From Helicobacteraceae bacterium (lineage in GTDB: Bacteria > Campylobacterota > Campylobacteria > Campylobacterales > Sulfurimonadaceae), in contig WFMY01000186.1 of assembly GCA_015488855.1 (NCBI GenBank), forward strand, positions 1 through 6,623: a stretch of 6,623 bases of DNA. The letters run 5' to 3'. Shown here in pieces: positions 1 through 6,484 of this stretch. The notes under the pieces were generated by a model. That model was not told the origin of the DNA, searched no databases, and saw only the letters and a list, made by a program, of their open reading frames with translations. Each line of letters begins with the position of its first letter. Within the stretch, counting starts at the first letter, position 1. A program made the position numbers and the translations under genes.

Positions 1-17
1 ATGGCTCATCCAAAGGA

Positions 18-114
18 CAATTAGAAAAAGGCACACTTGACTTCGTTGAAAAGCATTGAAGCTACTAGTAGCTCCTGCAACTTTTCGCCTTGCAATTACA
101 CCTTTTTCTAATTG
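18..114. repeat. Nested imperfect inverted repeat, about 97 nt, function unknown
   Basis: The outer arms are a perfect 14-nt inverted pair, CAATTAGAAAAAGG at 18-31 and CCTTTTTCTAATTG at 101-114. Inside them GAAAAG (48-53) faces CTTTTC (81-86), and the centre is a perfect 14-nt palindrome, AGCTACTAGTAGCT (60-73). All three pairs are centred at 66-67, so this is one long hairpin with interior bulges rather than chance pairs. CATCC (7-11) and GGATG (138-142) hint that symmetry extends further out and perhaps beyond the window edge. No T-run follows the hairpin, so it is not a standard intrinsic terminator. It could be a MITE-like element, a structured RNA, or a repeat downstream of a gene to the left. 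The structure is directly visible; its function is not. Confidence 0.7.
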
Positions 115-169
115 CTGGCATATTGAGGTTTGCTGTAGGATGGCAATAATATCCAAAAAATAAGAATTT

Positions 170-189
170 ATATCAATATATCTTGATAT
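170..189. promoter_or_regulatory. ArsR-type operator
   Basis: A perfect 7-bp inverted repeat with a 6-bp spacer, ATATCAA-N6-TTGATAT, lies 51 bases before the start of the ArsR-containing fusion gene. ArsR/SmtB dimers usually bind imperfect palindromes of this form in their own promoters. The right half-site contains the TTGATA -35 hexamer, so bound repressor would block RNA polymerase directly. That the downstream ArsR domain is the binder is inferred from position and family behaviour. Confidence 0.72.
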
Positions 190-211
190 GATAATATAAT
201 TTTGCTATAAT
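183..211 (+). promoter_or_regulatory. Sigma-70-type promoter of the arsRC-arsB operon
   Basis: TTGATA (183-188) is separated by 17 bp from TATAAT (206-211), which carries a TGC extension at 203-205. All the elements of a strong housekeeping promoter are present. Transcription would begin near base 218, giving a leader of roughly 20 nt before the GTG at 240. The -35 box lies inside the palindromic operator, so the promoter should be strong but repressed until arsenite is present. Confidence 0.8.
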
Positions 212-239
212 TTTTTATTTAAATCTAAAGGCTATTTTC

Positions 240-950
240 GTGGATATTTTTTTAAAAACCATCAGCGCAGTAAATGATGAAACAAGAGTTAAGATTTTAG
301 CTTTTATAAAGCAAAATAATTCGGTATGTGTATGTGATGTTGAGAACTCTTTTGAGATGATTCAGTCTCGAATCTCAAGGCATCTTAAGATACTCAAAGA
401 TGCAGGTTTCTTAAAAGTTGAGAGAAAGGCTAAGTGGGCTTATTATAGTGTTAGAACTCCCCTTGATATTTTTAGACAAAATATTTTAAAAGAGATTGCT
501 AGTCTAGAATTAGACTTACCAAAATTAAATAATGAATGTAAAATACAAGAAAAAAAAGTCCTTGTGATGTGCACAGGAAATTCTTGTAGAAGTATCATTG
601 GTGAAGCTCTCATTAATGCAAAGATTGATGGTGTTCAAGCATATAGTTGTGGAGTAGCTCCTAGTGCAAATGTTAATCCAAATGCGAAAAAAGTTTTACA
701 AGATAATGGCATTTGGGATGATGCATATCACTCAAAACACTTAGATGCTCTGAGTGATATAGACTTTGACTTAGTTATTACCGTATGTGACAATGCAAAA
801 GAGACTTGCCCTATGTTTCCTAAAAAAGTAAAAACTATCCATGTGGGCTTTGTTGACCCAGATGGAAAAGCCTTTGAAGCCTTTGAGGGTACATACAAAG
901 AGATAGAAGAAGTTTTATTAAAAGAGGTGAATGATGCTCTTAGCAAGTAG
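240..950 (+). CDS. ArsR repressor - ArsC arsenate reductase fusion protein
   Basis: This 236-residue cytoplasmic protein joins an arsenite-sensing repressor to a thioredoxin-coupled arsenate reductase. Residues 1 to about 85 form an ArsR winged helix: DETRVKIL (13-20), the metal-site segment CVCD with C30 and C32, and a recognition helix around S43-L52 (SRISRHLKIL). The third E. coli ArsR ligand position holds E35, but the two-cysteine core is kept. Residues about 105-236 form a low-molecular-weight phosphatase-fold ArsC: P-loop CTGNSCRS (C111-S118) plus the relay cysteines C183 and C190. Their spacing of 72 and 79 from C111 equals that of the S. aureus ArsC C10-C82-C89 triad. D206 in the DP motif is the likely general acid. 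The start is GTG at 240, with AAAGG (227-231) 8 nt upstream. The 3' end overlaps arsB. The domain assignment is secure; dual function in one chain is inferred from intact motifs. Confidence 0.93.
   Translation: MDIFLKTISAVNDETRVKILAFIKQNNSVCVCDVENSFEMIQSRISRHLKILKDAGFLKVERKAKWAYYSVRTPLDIFRQNILKEIASLELDLPKLNNECKIQEKKVLVMCTGNSCRSIIGEALINAKIDGVQAYSCGVAPSANVNPNAKKVLQDNGIWDDAYHSKHLDALSDIDFDLVITVCDNAKETCPMFPKKVKTIHVGFVDPDGKAFEAFEGTYKEIEEVLLKEVNDALSK
923..930 (+). promoter_or_regulatory. Ribosome binding site deciding the arsB start
   Basis: AGAGGTGA lies inside the end of the fusion gene and matches the 16S rRNA tail well. The AGAGG core is 3 nt from the ATG at 931 and 6 nt from the ATG at 934, which favours the second. 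The two starts differ by one methionine only. Confidence 0.5.
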
Positions 951-2190
951 TATATTTCTTATAACGCTTCTCTTTGTTATCTGGCAACCTCGTGGACTTC
1001 AGATAGGAACTACTGCTGTGATAGGTGCTGTTGTAGCTTATGCCTTGGGTGCTGTACATTATGAAGATTTGTTCGTAGTTTGGGAGATAGTTTGGGATGC
1101 GACTTTTGCGTTTATAGGTATCATCCTTCTCTCTTTAGTTTTAGATGAGATCGGATTTTTTGAGTGGGCAGCACTCAAAATGGCGAAGTTTTCTAAGGGG
1201 AGTGGGATCAAAATGTTCATCTACTCCATACTTCTTGGTTCTTTGGTTTCAGCACTTTTTGCAAATGACGGAGCTGCTCTCATTCTCACACCTATCTTAC
1301 TTTCACAGATGCATGTACTTAAACTCAATGTCAAAACAATCTTAGCTTTTTTACTCGCAGGTGGTTTCATTAGTGATAGTGCATCTTTACCTTTTGTGTT
1401 TTCAAATCTTACAAATATTGTTACAGCAAACTATTTTGATATAGGTTTTGTAGAGTACTTTGCACATATGATAGTACCTTTTGTTGTGAGTGTAGTTATC
1501 ACTACAGTAGTGCTTTTTTTAGTGCTGAGAAATGATATACCAAAAACTGTAGATATTGACCTTTTAACTGACCCTGATTCTGTACTCAAAAACAAAAATC
1601 TATTTTACCTTTCATGGGGATTTTTAGCATTACTCTTGGCAGGTTACTTCATCGGAGATGCTTACAATATTCCCATCTCTGTTTTTGCTCTTGGTGGAGG
1701 ACTTCTTTTCTTGCTCATTGCCTCGTTATATAAAACAGTAGAGCCTCTGCACATCATCAAAAATGCACCTTGGCAAGTTGTGTGGTTCTCTTTAGGTCTT
1801 TATATCGTTGTATATGGTTTAAAAAATGCAGGTTTAACAGAGAGCATCTCTGGGGTACTTTACTCTTTAGATGCACAAGGAAACCTTATTGCAGTTGTTG
1901 GGACTGGTTTTATCTCAGCTATCCTTTCAGCTTTTATGAACAATATGCCAACTATTATGGTAATGGATATCGCTCTTGAAGACATAGGGAACCAAGCGAT
2001 GATCTATGCAAATATCGTAGGTTGTAATCTCGGACCAAAAATGACACCTTTTGGAAGTTTAGCGACTCTTTTATGGTTACATACTTTAGAGAAAAAAGGT
2101 ATAAGCATTGGTTTTTGGCAATACTCTAAATTTGGTTTGATTGTGACCCCTCCCGTACTTTTGGTAGTTTTGTTAACTCTCGTTTTTTAA
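934..2190 (+). CDS. arsB: ArsB arsenite efflux permease
   Basis: This inner-membrane transporter of the ArsB/NhaD superfamily exports arsenite (and antimonite), probably in exchange for protons when no ArsA ATPase is present; none is encoded in the window. At 418 residues it is close to the usual ArsB length. It is hydrophobic throughout, with about 10-12 membrane segments. Family motifs seen, numbered from the ATG at 934, are ANDGAA (110-115) with the following LILTP, NLTNIV (158-163), NNMPT (336-340), and GCNLGPK (363-369) followed by MTPFGSLATLLWLH. The start at 934 is preferred on ribosome-site spacing; ATG at 931 is the alternative. The gene overlaps the end of the ArsR-ArsC fusion by 17-20 nt, implying translational coupling and one mRNA from the arsenite-controlled promoter. 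Nothing appears truncated. Confidence 0.95.
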   Translation: MLLASSIFLITLLFVIWQPRGLQIGTTAVIGAVVAYALGAVHYEDLFVVWEIVWDATFAFIGIILLSLVLDEIGFFEWAALKMAKFSKGSGIKMFIYSILLGSLVSALFANDGAALILTPILLSQMHVLKLNVKTILAFLLAGGFISDSASLPFVFSNLTNIVTANYFDIGFVEYFAHMIVPFVVSVVITTVVLFLVLRNDIPKTVDIDLLTDPDSVLKNKNLFYLSWGFLALLLAGYFIGDAYNIPISVFALGGGLLFLLIASLYKTVEPLHIIKNAPWQVVWFSLGLYIVVYGLKNAGLTESISGVLYSLDAQGNLIAVVGTGFISAILSAFMNNMPTIMVMDIALEDIGNQAMIYANIVGCNLGPKMTPFGSLATLLWLHTLEKKGISIGFWQYSKFGLIVTPPVLLVVLLTLVF

Positions 2191-2198
2191 GGAGTATC

Positions 2199-2216
2199 TT
2201 AACATTGTCCTAACAT
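2199..2216 (+). promoter_or_regulatory. Tandem YTAACAT direct repeats, OmpR/PhoB-like activator site
   Basis: TTAACAT (2199-2205) and CTAACAT (2210-2216) are two 7-bp direct repeats separated by 4 bp, an 11-bp pitch that places them on one face of the helix. This layout is typical of tandem half-sites for OmpR/PhoB-family response regulators. The pair ends 8 nt before a -10 hexamer that lacks a good -35, the arrangement used by activators that replace the -35 contact. The regulator is not encoded in the window. Confidence 0.45.
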
Positions 2217-2221
2217 CAAAG

Positions 2222-2230
2222 TGCTATCAT
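2222..2230 (+). promoter_or_regulatory. Extended -10 element, candidate promoter of the efflux operon
   Basis: TGC-TATCAT at 2222-2230 matches an extended -10 with one mismatch in the hexamer. No convincing TTGACA-like -35 lies 16-18 bp upstream, where the tandem TAACAT repeats sit instead, consistent with an activator-dependent promoter. Transcription would start near 2237, about 20 nt before the TolC-like gene. Read-through from arsB is also possible, since no terminator is seen between the operons. Confidence 0.45.
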
Positions 2231-2243
2231 CTTTATATTAAAA

Positions 2244-2249
2244 TAAAGG
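2244..2249 (+). promoter_or_regulatory. Ribosome binding site deciding the start of the TolC-like gene
   Basis: TAAAGG ends 8 nt before the ATG at 2258. A longer reading from the GTG at 2249 would overlap this site and place three residues before the signal peptide, so the ATG is preferred. Confidence 0.65.
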
Positions 2250-2257
2250 TGTCTCTT

Positions 2258-3502
2258 ATGATAAAAATAATGTTATTACTTATGCTTTTTTTGAGTGTTC
2301 TTTTTGCTCAAAGATTAACATTAAGTGATGCGATTGACAAAGCTCTTAGCACGCATCCTGATGTAAAAAGATTTGAGTTGCAGGTGCGTAAAAGTGAGAG
2401 TTTAGTAAACCTCTCGCGTGCAGACTATCTCCCTCAGGTAAATCTCAATGCAGAGTATAACCCTACAAAAACTTATATCTTCCCCCGTAACGGAACTTTT
2501 AGAACCATAAATAATAATGGATACAATATTGGAGCTTCAGTGCATCAAAAAGTTTGGGATTTTAAGAAAACTTTGTTAAGCATAAACGCTAAAAATGAGG
2601 GTATATCTATAGCTAAACTATCGCTCAAAGATGCAAAGGCTTATCTCGCTTACAAGGTTAAAATCCAATACGAGCTGATGTTAGTGCAACGCTTGGCAAT
2701 GGAAGTAAGGCAAAAAGACTTGCAAGCTAAAGAAGCACTCTATAAACAAGCTGAGGCTCTTGTAGAGCAGGGTATGAAAACTTCAGCCGATGCAACAAGA
2801 TTTTTATCTTCTTTTTATATCGCAAAAGATAATCTAGCCATCTCAAAAGCAAGTTTTGATAAAGCACGCAATAGTTTATCTCTGTATATTCATGAGAAGA
2901 TTCCAAGTGATGTAGTGCTAGATGATAGTATGCTCAGTTTCTATGATCTCTCAGATGACAAAAAGATTATAGAATCTTCTCCATCTCTTCTTGCCTTAAA
3001 AAAAGAGGTACGAAAAAGCTCTTTAGAATACAAATCTGTAAAGTCTTCGCATTATGGTTCTGTGGATTTTGTAGCTTCTTATAATTATTTAAGCACTTTA
3101 AACGATTATCACTCTACGCTTGTTGGTATCACTCTGGATCTTCCTCTGTATAGTGGTGGAAGGATATCCGCTCTAGCACAACAGGCACAACTAGACAAAC
3201 AAAGCGCCCTTGCTGAATATGACTCAAAAAAACTAGCCCTCCAAGATGAGATAGGATCTCTCATCATAGATATCAAGCGTTATGAAAAAACTATACTTGC
3301 CAAACAAGCACAACTCGATGCGGCTGCAAGCACAACAAATCTTTTAGAAGCAAGATACAAAGAGGGTTTAGCGACATATATCGAAGTCCTAGACTCTTTT
3401 GCACTGAAACTTGATGCACAGTTGGGTTTACTCAGTGCAAGATACGAGAAAAGTAGTGCTATACATAAATTACAATATTTAGAAGGAAAAATAGATGAAT
3501 AA
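2258..3502 (+). CDS. TolC-family outer-membrane efflux protein
   Basis: This 414-residue protein is the likely outer-membrane exit channel of the efflux pump encoded by the next genes. Residues 1-17 are a clear signal peptide, with probable cleavage after LFA and before QRLTL; no lipobox cysteine is present, so it is not a lipoprotein of the OprM/NodT kind. Two outer-membrane efflux repeats follow, about 18-212 and 235-410, each rich in long amphipathic helices. Family hallmarks are the beta-strand motif LPLYSGGR (295-302) and ARYKEGLATYIEVLDS (365-380), close to the usual RY-x-G-ATYL-x-VLD pattern. Length is normal for TolC-like proteins. The last 8 nt overlap the adaptor gene, and AAGGA at 3483-3487 near its end serves as that gene's ribosome site. 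Family assignment is firm; substrate is unknown. Confidence 0.9.
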   Translation: MIKIMLLLMLFLSVLFAQRLTLSDAIDKALSTHPDVKRFELQVRKSESLVNLSRADYLPQVNLNAEYNPTKTYIFPRNGTFRTINNNGYNIGASVHQKVWDFKKTLLSINAKNEGISIAKLSLKDAKAYLAYKVKIQYELMLVQRLAMEVRQKDLQAKEALYKQAEALVEQGMKTSADATRFLSSFYIAKDNLAISKASFDKARNSLSLYIHEKIPSDVVLDDSMLSFYDLSDDKKIIESSPSLLALKKEVRKSSLEYKSVKSSHYGSVDFVASYNYLSTLNDYHSTLVGITLDLPLYSGGRISALAQQAQLDKQSALAEYDSKKLALQDEIGSLIIDIKRYEKTILAKQAQLDAAASTTNLLEARYKEGLATYIEVLDSFALKLDAQLGLLSARYEKSSAIHKLQYLEGKIDE

Positions 3503-4637
3503 ATATATCAAATACACCATAAGCTTGATTGTCATCCTTGGGATAGGAACAATCTTTTATAACAAAGTATATATTCCAAAAACTACATTTGAGATGATGA
3601 GTCCAAGTGTTGGTAATCTTAAAGTAAATATAAAAGGGATAGGAAATGTAGGGGCAAAAGATATCTACTCTATTACCGCACAAACTGGTGGGAAGATACT
3701 ACAGATCAATACAGACCAAGGACAATGGGTAAAAAAAGGTGAATTGCTTATCGTGATGGATGGGGTTGACCTACCACAACAGCTAGAAGTAATGAGGGCA
3801 ACTTTACAAAGAGCAAACTATGATATAAAAGCTGCTATCAATGAACTCACAAACTTAAAAGCTCAAAGTGAACTTCTTGAGATAACTTATAAGCGATATA
3901 CAAAACTCAAAGAACAAAAATTTGCTTCTCAAGCTGAGTATGATAAAGCAAAAACAGATTTCCAGAGCATTCAAGCAAGTGTTAGTACAACAAAATCTAG
4001 GATAGAGTCGGCAAAAGCAACAAGAAAAATTGCCCAAAAGAATGTAGAAGTTATCGAGGCAAAAATAGCTAGGCTCAAGGTTTATGCTCCTATAAACGGT
4101 TATGTGATAGCAAAAGAGGCAGAAGTGGCACAAGATGTTATCCCCTCAGTGCCTATCCTTAAAATCGTAGATGCAAGCACTTTATGGGTTGAGGCAAAGA
4201 TAGATGAACGCATCAGTTCAAAAATCAAGGTAGGGCAGAGTGCTAGTATTGTGCTTCGTTCCAAAGAGAATATCATCTATCCTGGCTTTGTCAAAAGAAT
4301 AGATGCTATGAGTGATGCAGTCACCTTACAAAGGGAAGTCGATATAGCCTTTGGCTCTGTACCAATTCCTTTTTTCATCAATGAACAGGCACAAGTAAGC
4401 ATAGATATAGAAGTTCTAAAAAATGTTATCAAGATACCATCTAAAGTAGTTGTGCAAAATGGTGGAAAACTTGGTGTTTGGATAGCAAAAGAGAATCATG
4501 CTTATTTTAAAGCTATCAAGATAATAGCACAAAATGATACAGAAATAGCAGTGAAAAATCTTAGCGTTGATACAAAGATTCTTCTCTTAGATAAAAATAA
4601 AAAACCCCTCAAAGATGGGATGAAGATACACAAATGA
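3495..4637 (+). CDS. HlyD/MacA-family periplasmic adaptor of a tripartite ABC efflux pump
   Basis: This 380-residue membrane fusion protein links the inner-membrane ABC pump to the TolC-like channel. A single N-terminal membrane anchor spans about 6-24, without a lipobox. Two half-lipoyl segments lie at about 57-92 (TGGKILQINTDQGQWVKKGE) and 193-226 (YAPINGYVIAKEAEV), flanking a helical hairpin of about 93-192. At its tip, R134, L138 and S145 reproduce the R-x3-L-x6-S motif with which AcrA/MacA-type adaptors engage TolC. A beta-barrel region (about 227-305) and a membrane-proximal domain follow. The start ATG at 3495 overlaps the previous stop by 8 nt, with AAGGA 7 nt upstream. The end overlaps the permease gene by ATGA. 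The neighbours (a MacB/DevC permease and a separate ATPase) point to a MacAB- or DevBCA-like pump rather than an RND system. Confidence 0.9.
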   Translation: MNKYIKYTISLIVILGIGTIFYNKVYIPKTTFEMMSPSVGNLKVNIKGIGNVGAKDIYSITAQTGGKILQINTDQGQWVKKGELLIVMDGVDLPQQLEVMRATLQRANYDIKAAINELTNLKAQSELLEITYKRYTKLKEQKFASQAEYDKAKTDFQSIQASVSTTKSRIESAKATRKIAQKNVEVIEAKIARLKVYAPINGYVIAKEAEVAQDVIPSVPILKIVDASTLWVEAKIDERISSKIKVGQSASIVLRSKENIIYPGFVKRIDAMSDAVTLQREVDIAFGSVPIPFFINEQAQVSIDIEVLKNVIKIPSKVVVQNGGKLGVWIAKENHAYFKAIKIIAQNDTEIAVKNLSVDTKILLLDKNKKPLKDGMKIHK

Positions 4638-5779
4638 TACATTTAGCAAAAGAGGACATTAAGCACACTCTTGGCAAGTTTGTTGTAACTGCTATGGGTG
4701 TTGGAATGTTACTTGGGATTGTACTCATTATGGTGGGTGTATATCGTGGGATGATAGCTGATGCTGAGGTGATATTAAACGACTTAAATGTTGATCTATG
4801 GATAGTTCAAGATGATACTTTAGGACCCTTTGCAGAAGCTTCAAAGGTACATGAAGATTTAAAATATACTATCAAAACTATCAATGCTATAGACAAGAGT
4901 GAAGCAATAACTTTTCAAAATCTTCAGCTTCCTTTGCCCCATAAAAAATTGGCTGTTTTTGCCATTGGTTATGATATTTATGGAGCGATAAATCCCATAA
5001 ATACAAAGAGACTCATAGCTGGAAGAGTGCTTAAAAATGAGCATTACGAGATAGTTGTGAGTGATAAAACTTTGTATAAACTTGGCGATAAGATAAAACT
5101 TGGGAGAAACTTTTATACGGTTGTGGGTATTACACATGGAACTGTGGCCTCTGGCGGCGACCCCTTGGTATATGTCAGTCTCAAAGATGCACAAGAGTTG
5201 CAGTTTACCTATAGCAACAAGAGGATAGAGACAGATAGAGCGCGAGGTATCTTGAGTAAAAATTCAGACTTAGTAAACGCCATTATAGCGACAGTGAAAC
5301 CTGGATATATTAACGAAGAGATTGCAAAAGATATAAGAAAATGGCTCCATAAGAGTGTCTATACTAGGGCACAACAAAAGGTGGTTCTTACGAGATATGT
5401 AGTGGAGAAAGCATCAAAACAGATTGGGCTTTTTACTGTTATATTGGTAGTTGTTGCGACGATTATTATCGCACTTATTATCTACACTATGACTTTGGAG
5501 AAGATGAAAGAGATCTCTATCATGAAGTTGATAGGTTTACCTAACTCACTCATAGTGAAGATGATCGTTGAAGAGACTATGTTGTTGGGATTTTTTGCCT
5601 TTATATTTGGCAATATTTTTTCCCATCTTATCTATACAAAATTTCCAAAAAATGTGCTCTTGCAACTCCAAGATGCATGGGTTTTATTTGGCATTGTGAT
5701 GGTGGCATCTGTCTTTGCTTCTTTTATAGCGGTGAAAAAAGTTATCAATGCAGACCCAACAGCTGCGATAGGTGGATAA
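4634..5779 (+). CDS. MacB/DevC-type FtsX-domain ABC permease
   Basis: This 381-residue inner-membrane permease has the type VII (mechanotransmission) ABC layout: TM1 at about 16-38, a periplasmic domain at about 40-255, then TM2 (264-286), TM3 (308-334) and TM4 (348-366). The segment EKMKEISIMKLIGLPNSLI (289-307) is the cytoplasmic coupling stretch that meets the ATPase, and the tail NADPTAAIGG fits the DP-x-EAL ending of FtsX/MacB permeases. It lacks the fused nucleotide-binding domain of E. coli MacB and relies on the next gene for ATP hydrolysis, as in DevC. It begins within the stop of the adaptor gene (ATGA overlap) and has only a weak upstream ribosome site, so translation is probably coupled. 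Such pumps move substrates from the periplasm outward; the substrate here (peptide, lipid, siderophore, drug) cannot be told. Confidence 0.88.
   Translation: MIHLAKEDIKHTLGKFVVTAMGVGMLLGIVLIMVGVYRGMIADAEVILNDLNVDLWIVQDDTLGPFAEASKVHEDLKYTIKTINAIDKSEAITFQNLQLPLPHKKLAVFAIGYDIYGAINPINTKRLIAGRVLKNEHYEIVVSDKTLYKLGDKIKLGRNFYTVVGITHGTVASGGDPLVYVSLKDAQELQFTYSNKRIETDRARGILSKNSDLVNAIIATVKPGYINEEIAKDIRKWLHKSVYTRAQQKVVLTRYVVEKASKQIGLFTVILVVVATIIIALIIYTMTLEKMKEISIMKLIGLPNSLIVKMIVEETMLLGFFAFIFGNIFSHLIYTKFPKNVLLQLQDAWVLFGIVMVASVFASFIAVKKVINADPTAAIGG
5770..5775 (+). promoter_or_regulatory. Ribosome binding site deciding the ATPase start
   Basis: AGGTGG overlaps the last codons of the permease gene and ends 5 nt before the ATG at 5781. 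The in-frame GTG at 5772 lies inside this site and would add only three residues before it, so the ATG is preferred. Confidence 0.6.
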
Positions 5780-5780
5780 A

Positions 5781-6476
5781 ATGAATCAAAATCAAGCGAT
5801 AAAAATACAACATCTCAATAAATCTTTTGGTAAAGGGGATGCTTATGTGGATGTGATACATGACGCAAATTTTACTATTAACAAGGGTGAGTTAGTCGCT
5901 CTCATCGCACCAAGTGGAGCAGGAAAGACCACATTGCTCATGATGCTAGGGTGTGTCGAAAGTCCAGATAGTGGAACTATCTGGTTAGGGGATGAAAAAG
6001 TATATGAAAATAAGTGGCTTACTAAAGAGACAAGAAAGATTCGTCGAGAGAAAATTGGTTTTATCTTTCAAGCACACTATCTCATCCCTTTTTTAAACAT
6101 AGTAGATAACTTGACTCTTTTACCCCAAACCAACAAGGTCAAAGATGAAGAATCAAAACAAAAAGCGAGGGAGTTACTAGAGTATTTTGATATTGCAGAG
6201 AAGGAAAATGCTATGCCCTCGCAACTCTCTGGTGGACAAAACCAGCGTGTAGCCATCGCAAGAGCTTTGATAAATGATCCCGAGATAGTTTTAGCAGATG
6301 AACCAACAGCAGCACTTGATACTAACAGGTCTATTGATGTTGTGAAGATGCTCAAAAAGATAGCAATACAGAGAGATGTAGCTATTGTCATGGTAACACA
6401 TGATGAGCGAATGTTGGAGTATTGTGATAAAATAATGAAAATAGAAAACAAAACTATAGTTTTTAATGATGCATAG
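5781..6476 (+). CDS. LolD/MacB/DevA-type ABC transporter ATPase
   Basis: This 231-residue cytoplasmic nucleotide-binding subunit should power the preceding permease. All catalytic motifs are present, numbered from the ATG at 5781: Walker A APSGAGKTT (43-51), Q-loop with Q97, signature LSGGQNQRVAIARAL (149-163), Walker B IVLADEP (169-175) with catalytic E174, D-loop AALD (177-180) and switch H207. The first glycine of the Walker A consensus is alanine, a substitution known in LolD-like ATPases and not expected to inactivate it. The sequence around IFQAHYLIPFLNIVDNL is typical of the lipoprotein-release/macrolide-export branch. The gene starts one base after the permease stop, so the two are surely co-translated and form a dimer-of-ATPase, dimer-of-permease complex. 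The neighbouring adaptor and TolC-like channel argue for an outward efflux pump rather than Lol lipoprotein release. Confidence 0.93.
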   Translation: MNQNQAIKIQHLNKSFGKGDAYVDVIHDANFTINKGELVALIAPSGAGKTTLLMMLGCVESPDSGTIWLGDEKVYENKWLTKETRKIRREKIGFIFQAHYLIPFLNIVDNLTLLPQTNKVKDEESKQKARELLEYFDIAEKENAMPSQLSGGQNQRVAIARALINDPEIVLADEPTAALDTNRSIDVVKMLKKIAIQRDVAIVMVTHDERMLEYCDKIMKIENKTIVFNDA

Positions 6477-6484
6477 GAGGCAAT

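Noticed and set aside
3..59. Open plus-strand stretch ending in TGA at 57-59, possible tail of an upstream gene.
   Set aside because: Only 18 codons are visible, with no recognisable motif, and it lies largely within the inverted repeat; a real gene end is possible but cannot be supported.
18..114. Integron attC site or intrinsic terminator.
   Set aside because: The arms lack RYYYAAC/GTTRRRY core boxes, no T-run follows the hairpin, and no integrase is present.
1..162. Open minus-strand reading through the left edge.
   Set aside because: No ATG with a ribosome site was found. The stretch reads through the inverted repeat, so both strands give similar peptides (QLEKG) as a by-product of the arms.
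3855..4133. Minus-strand open frames under the adaptor gene, and similar ones under the fusion, permease and ATPase genes.
   Set aside because: They are antisense shadows of well-supported genes, without ribosome sites or family motifs.
5907..5933. Walker A with alanine in place of the first glycine, as a sign of a defective ATPase.
   Set aside because: The same substitution is found in LolD-type ATPases, and all other catalytic motifs are intact.
5781..6476. Lipoprotein release system (LolCDE) assignment for the permease and ATPase.
   Set aside because: The ATPase resembles LolD, but the adjacent HlyD-like adaptor and TolC-like channel indicate an outward efflux pump.
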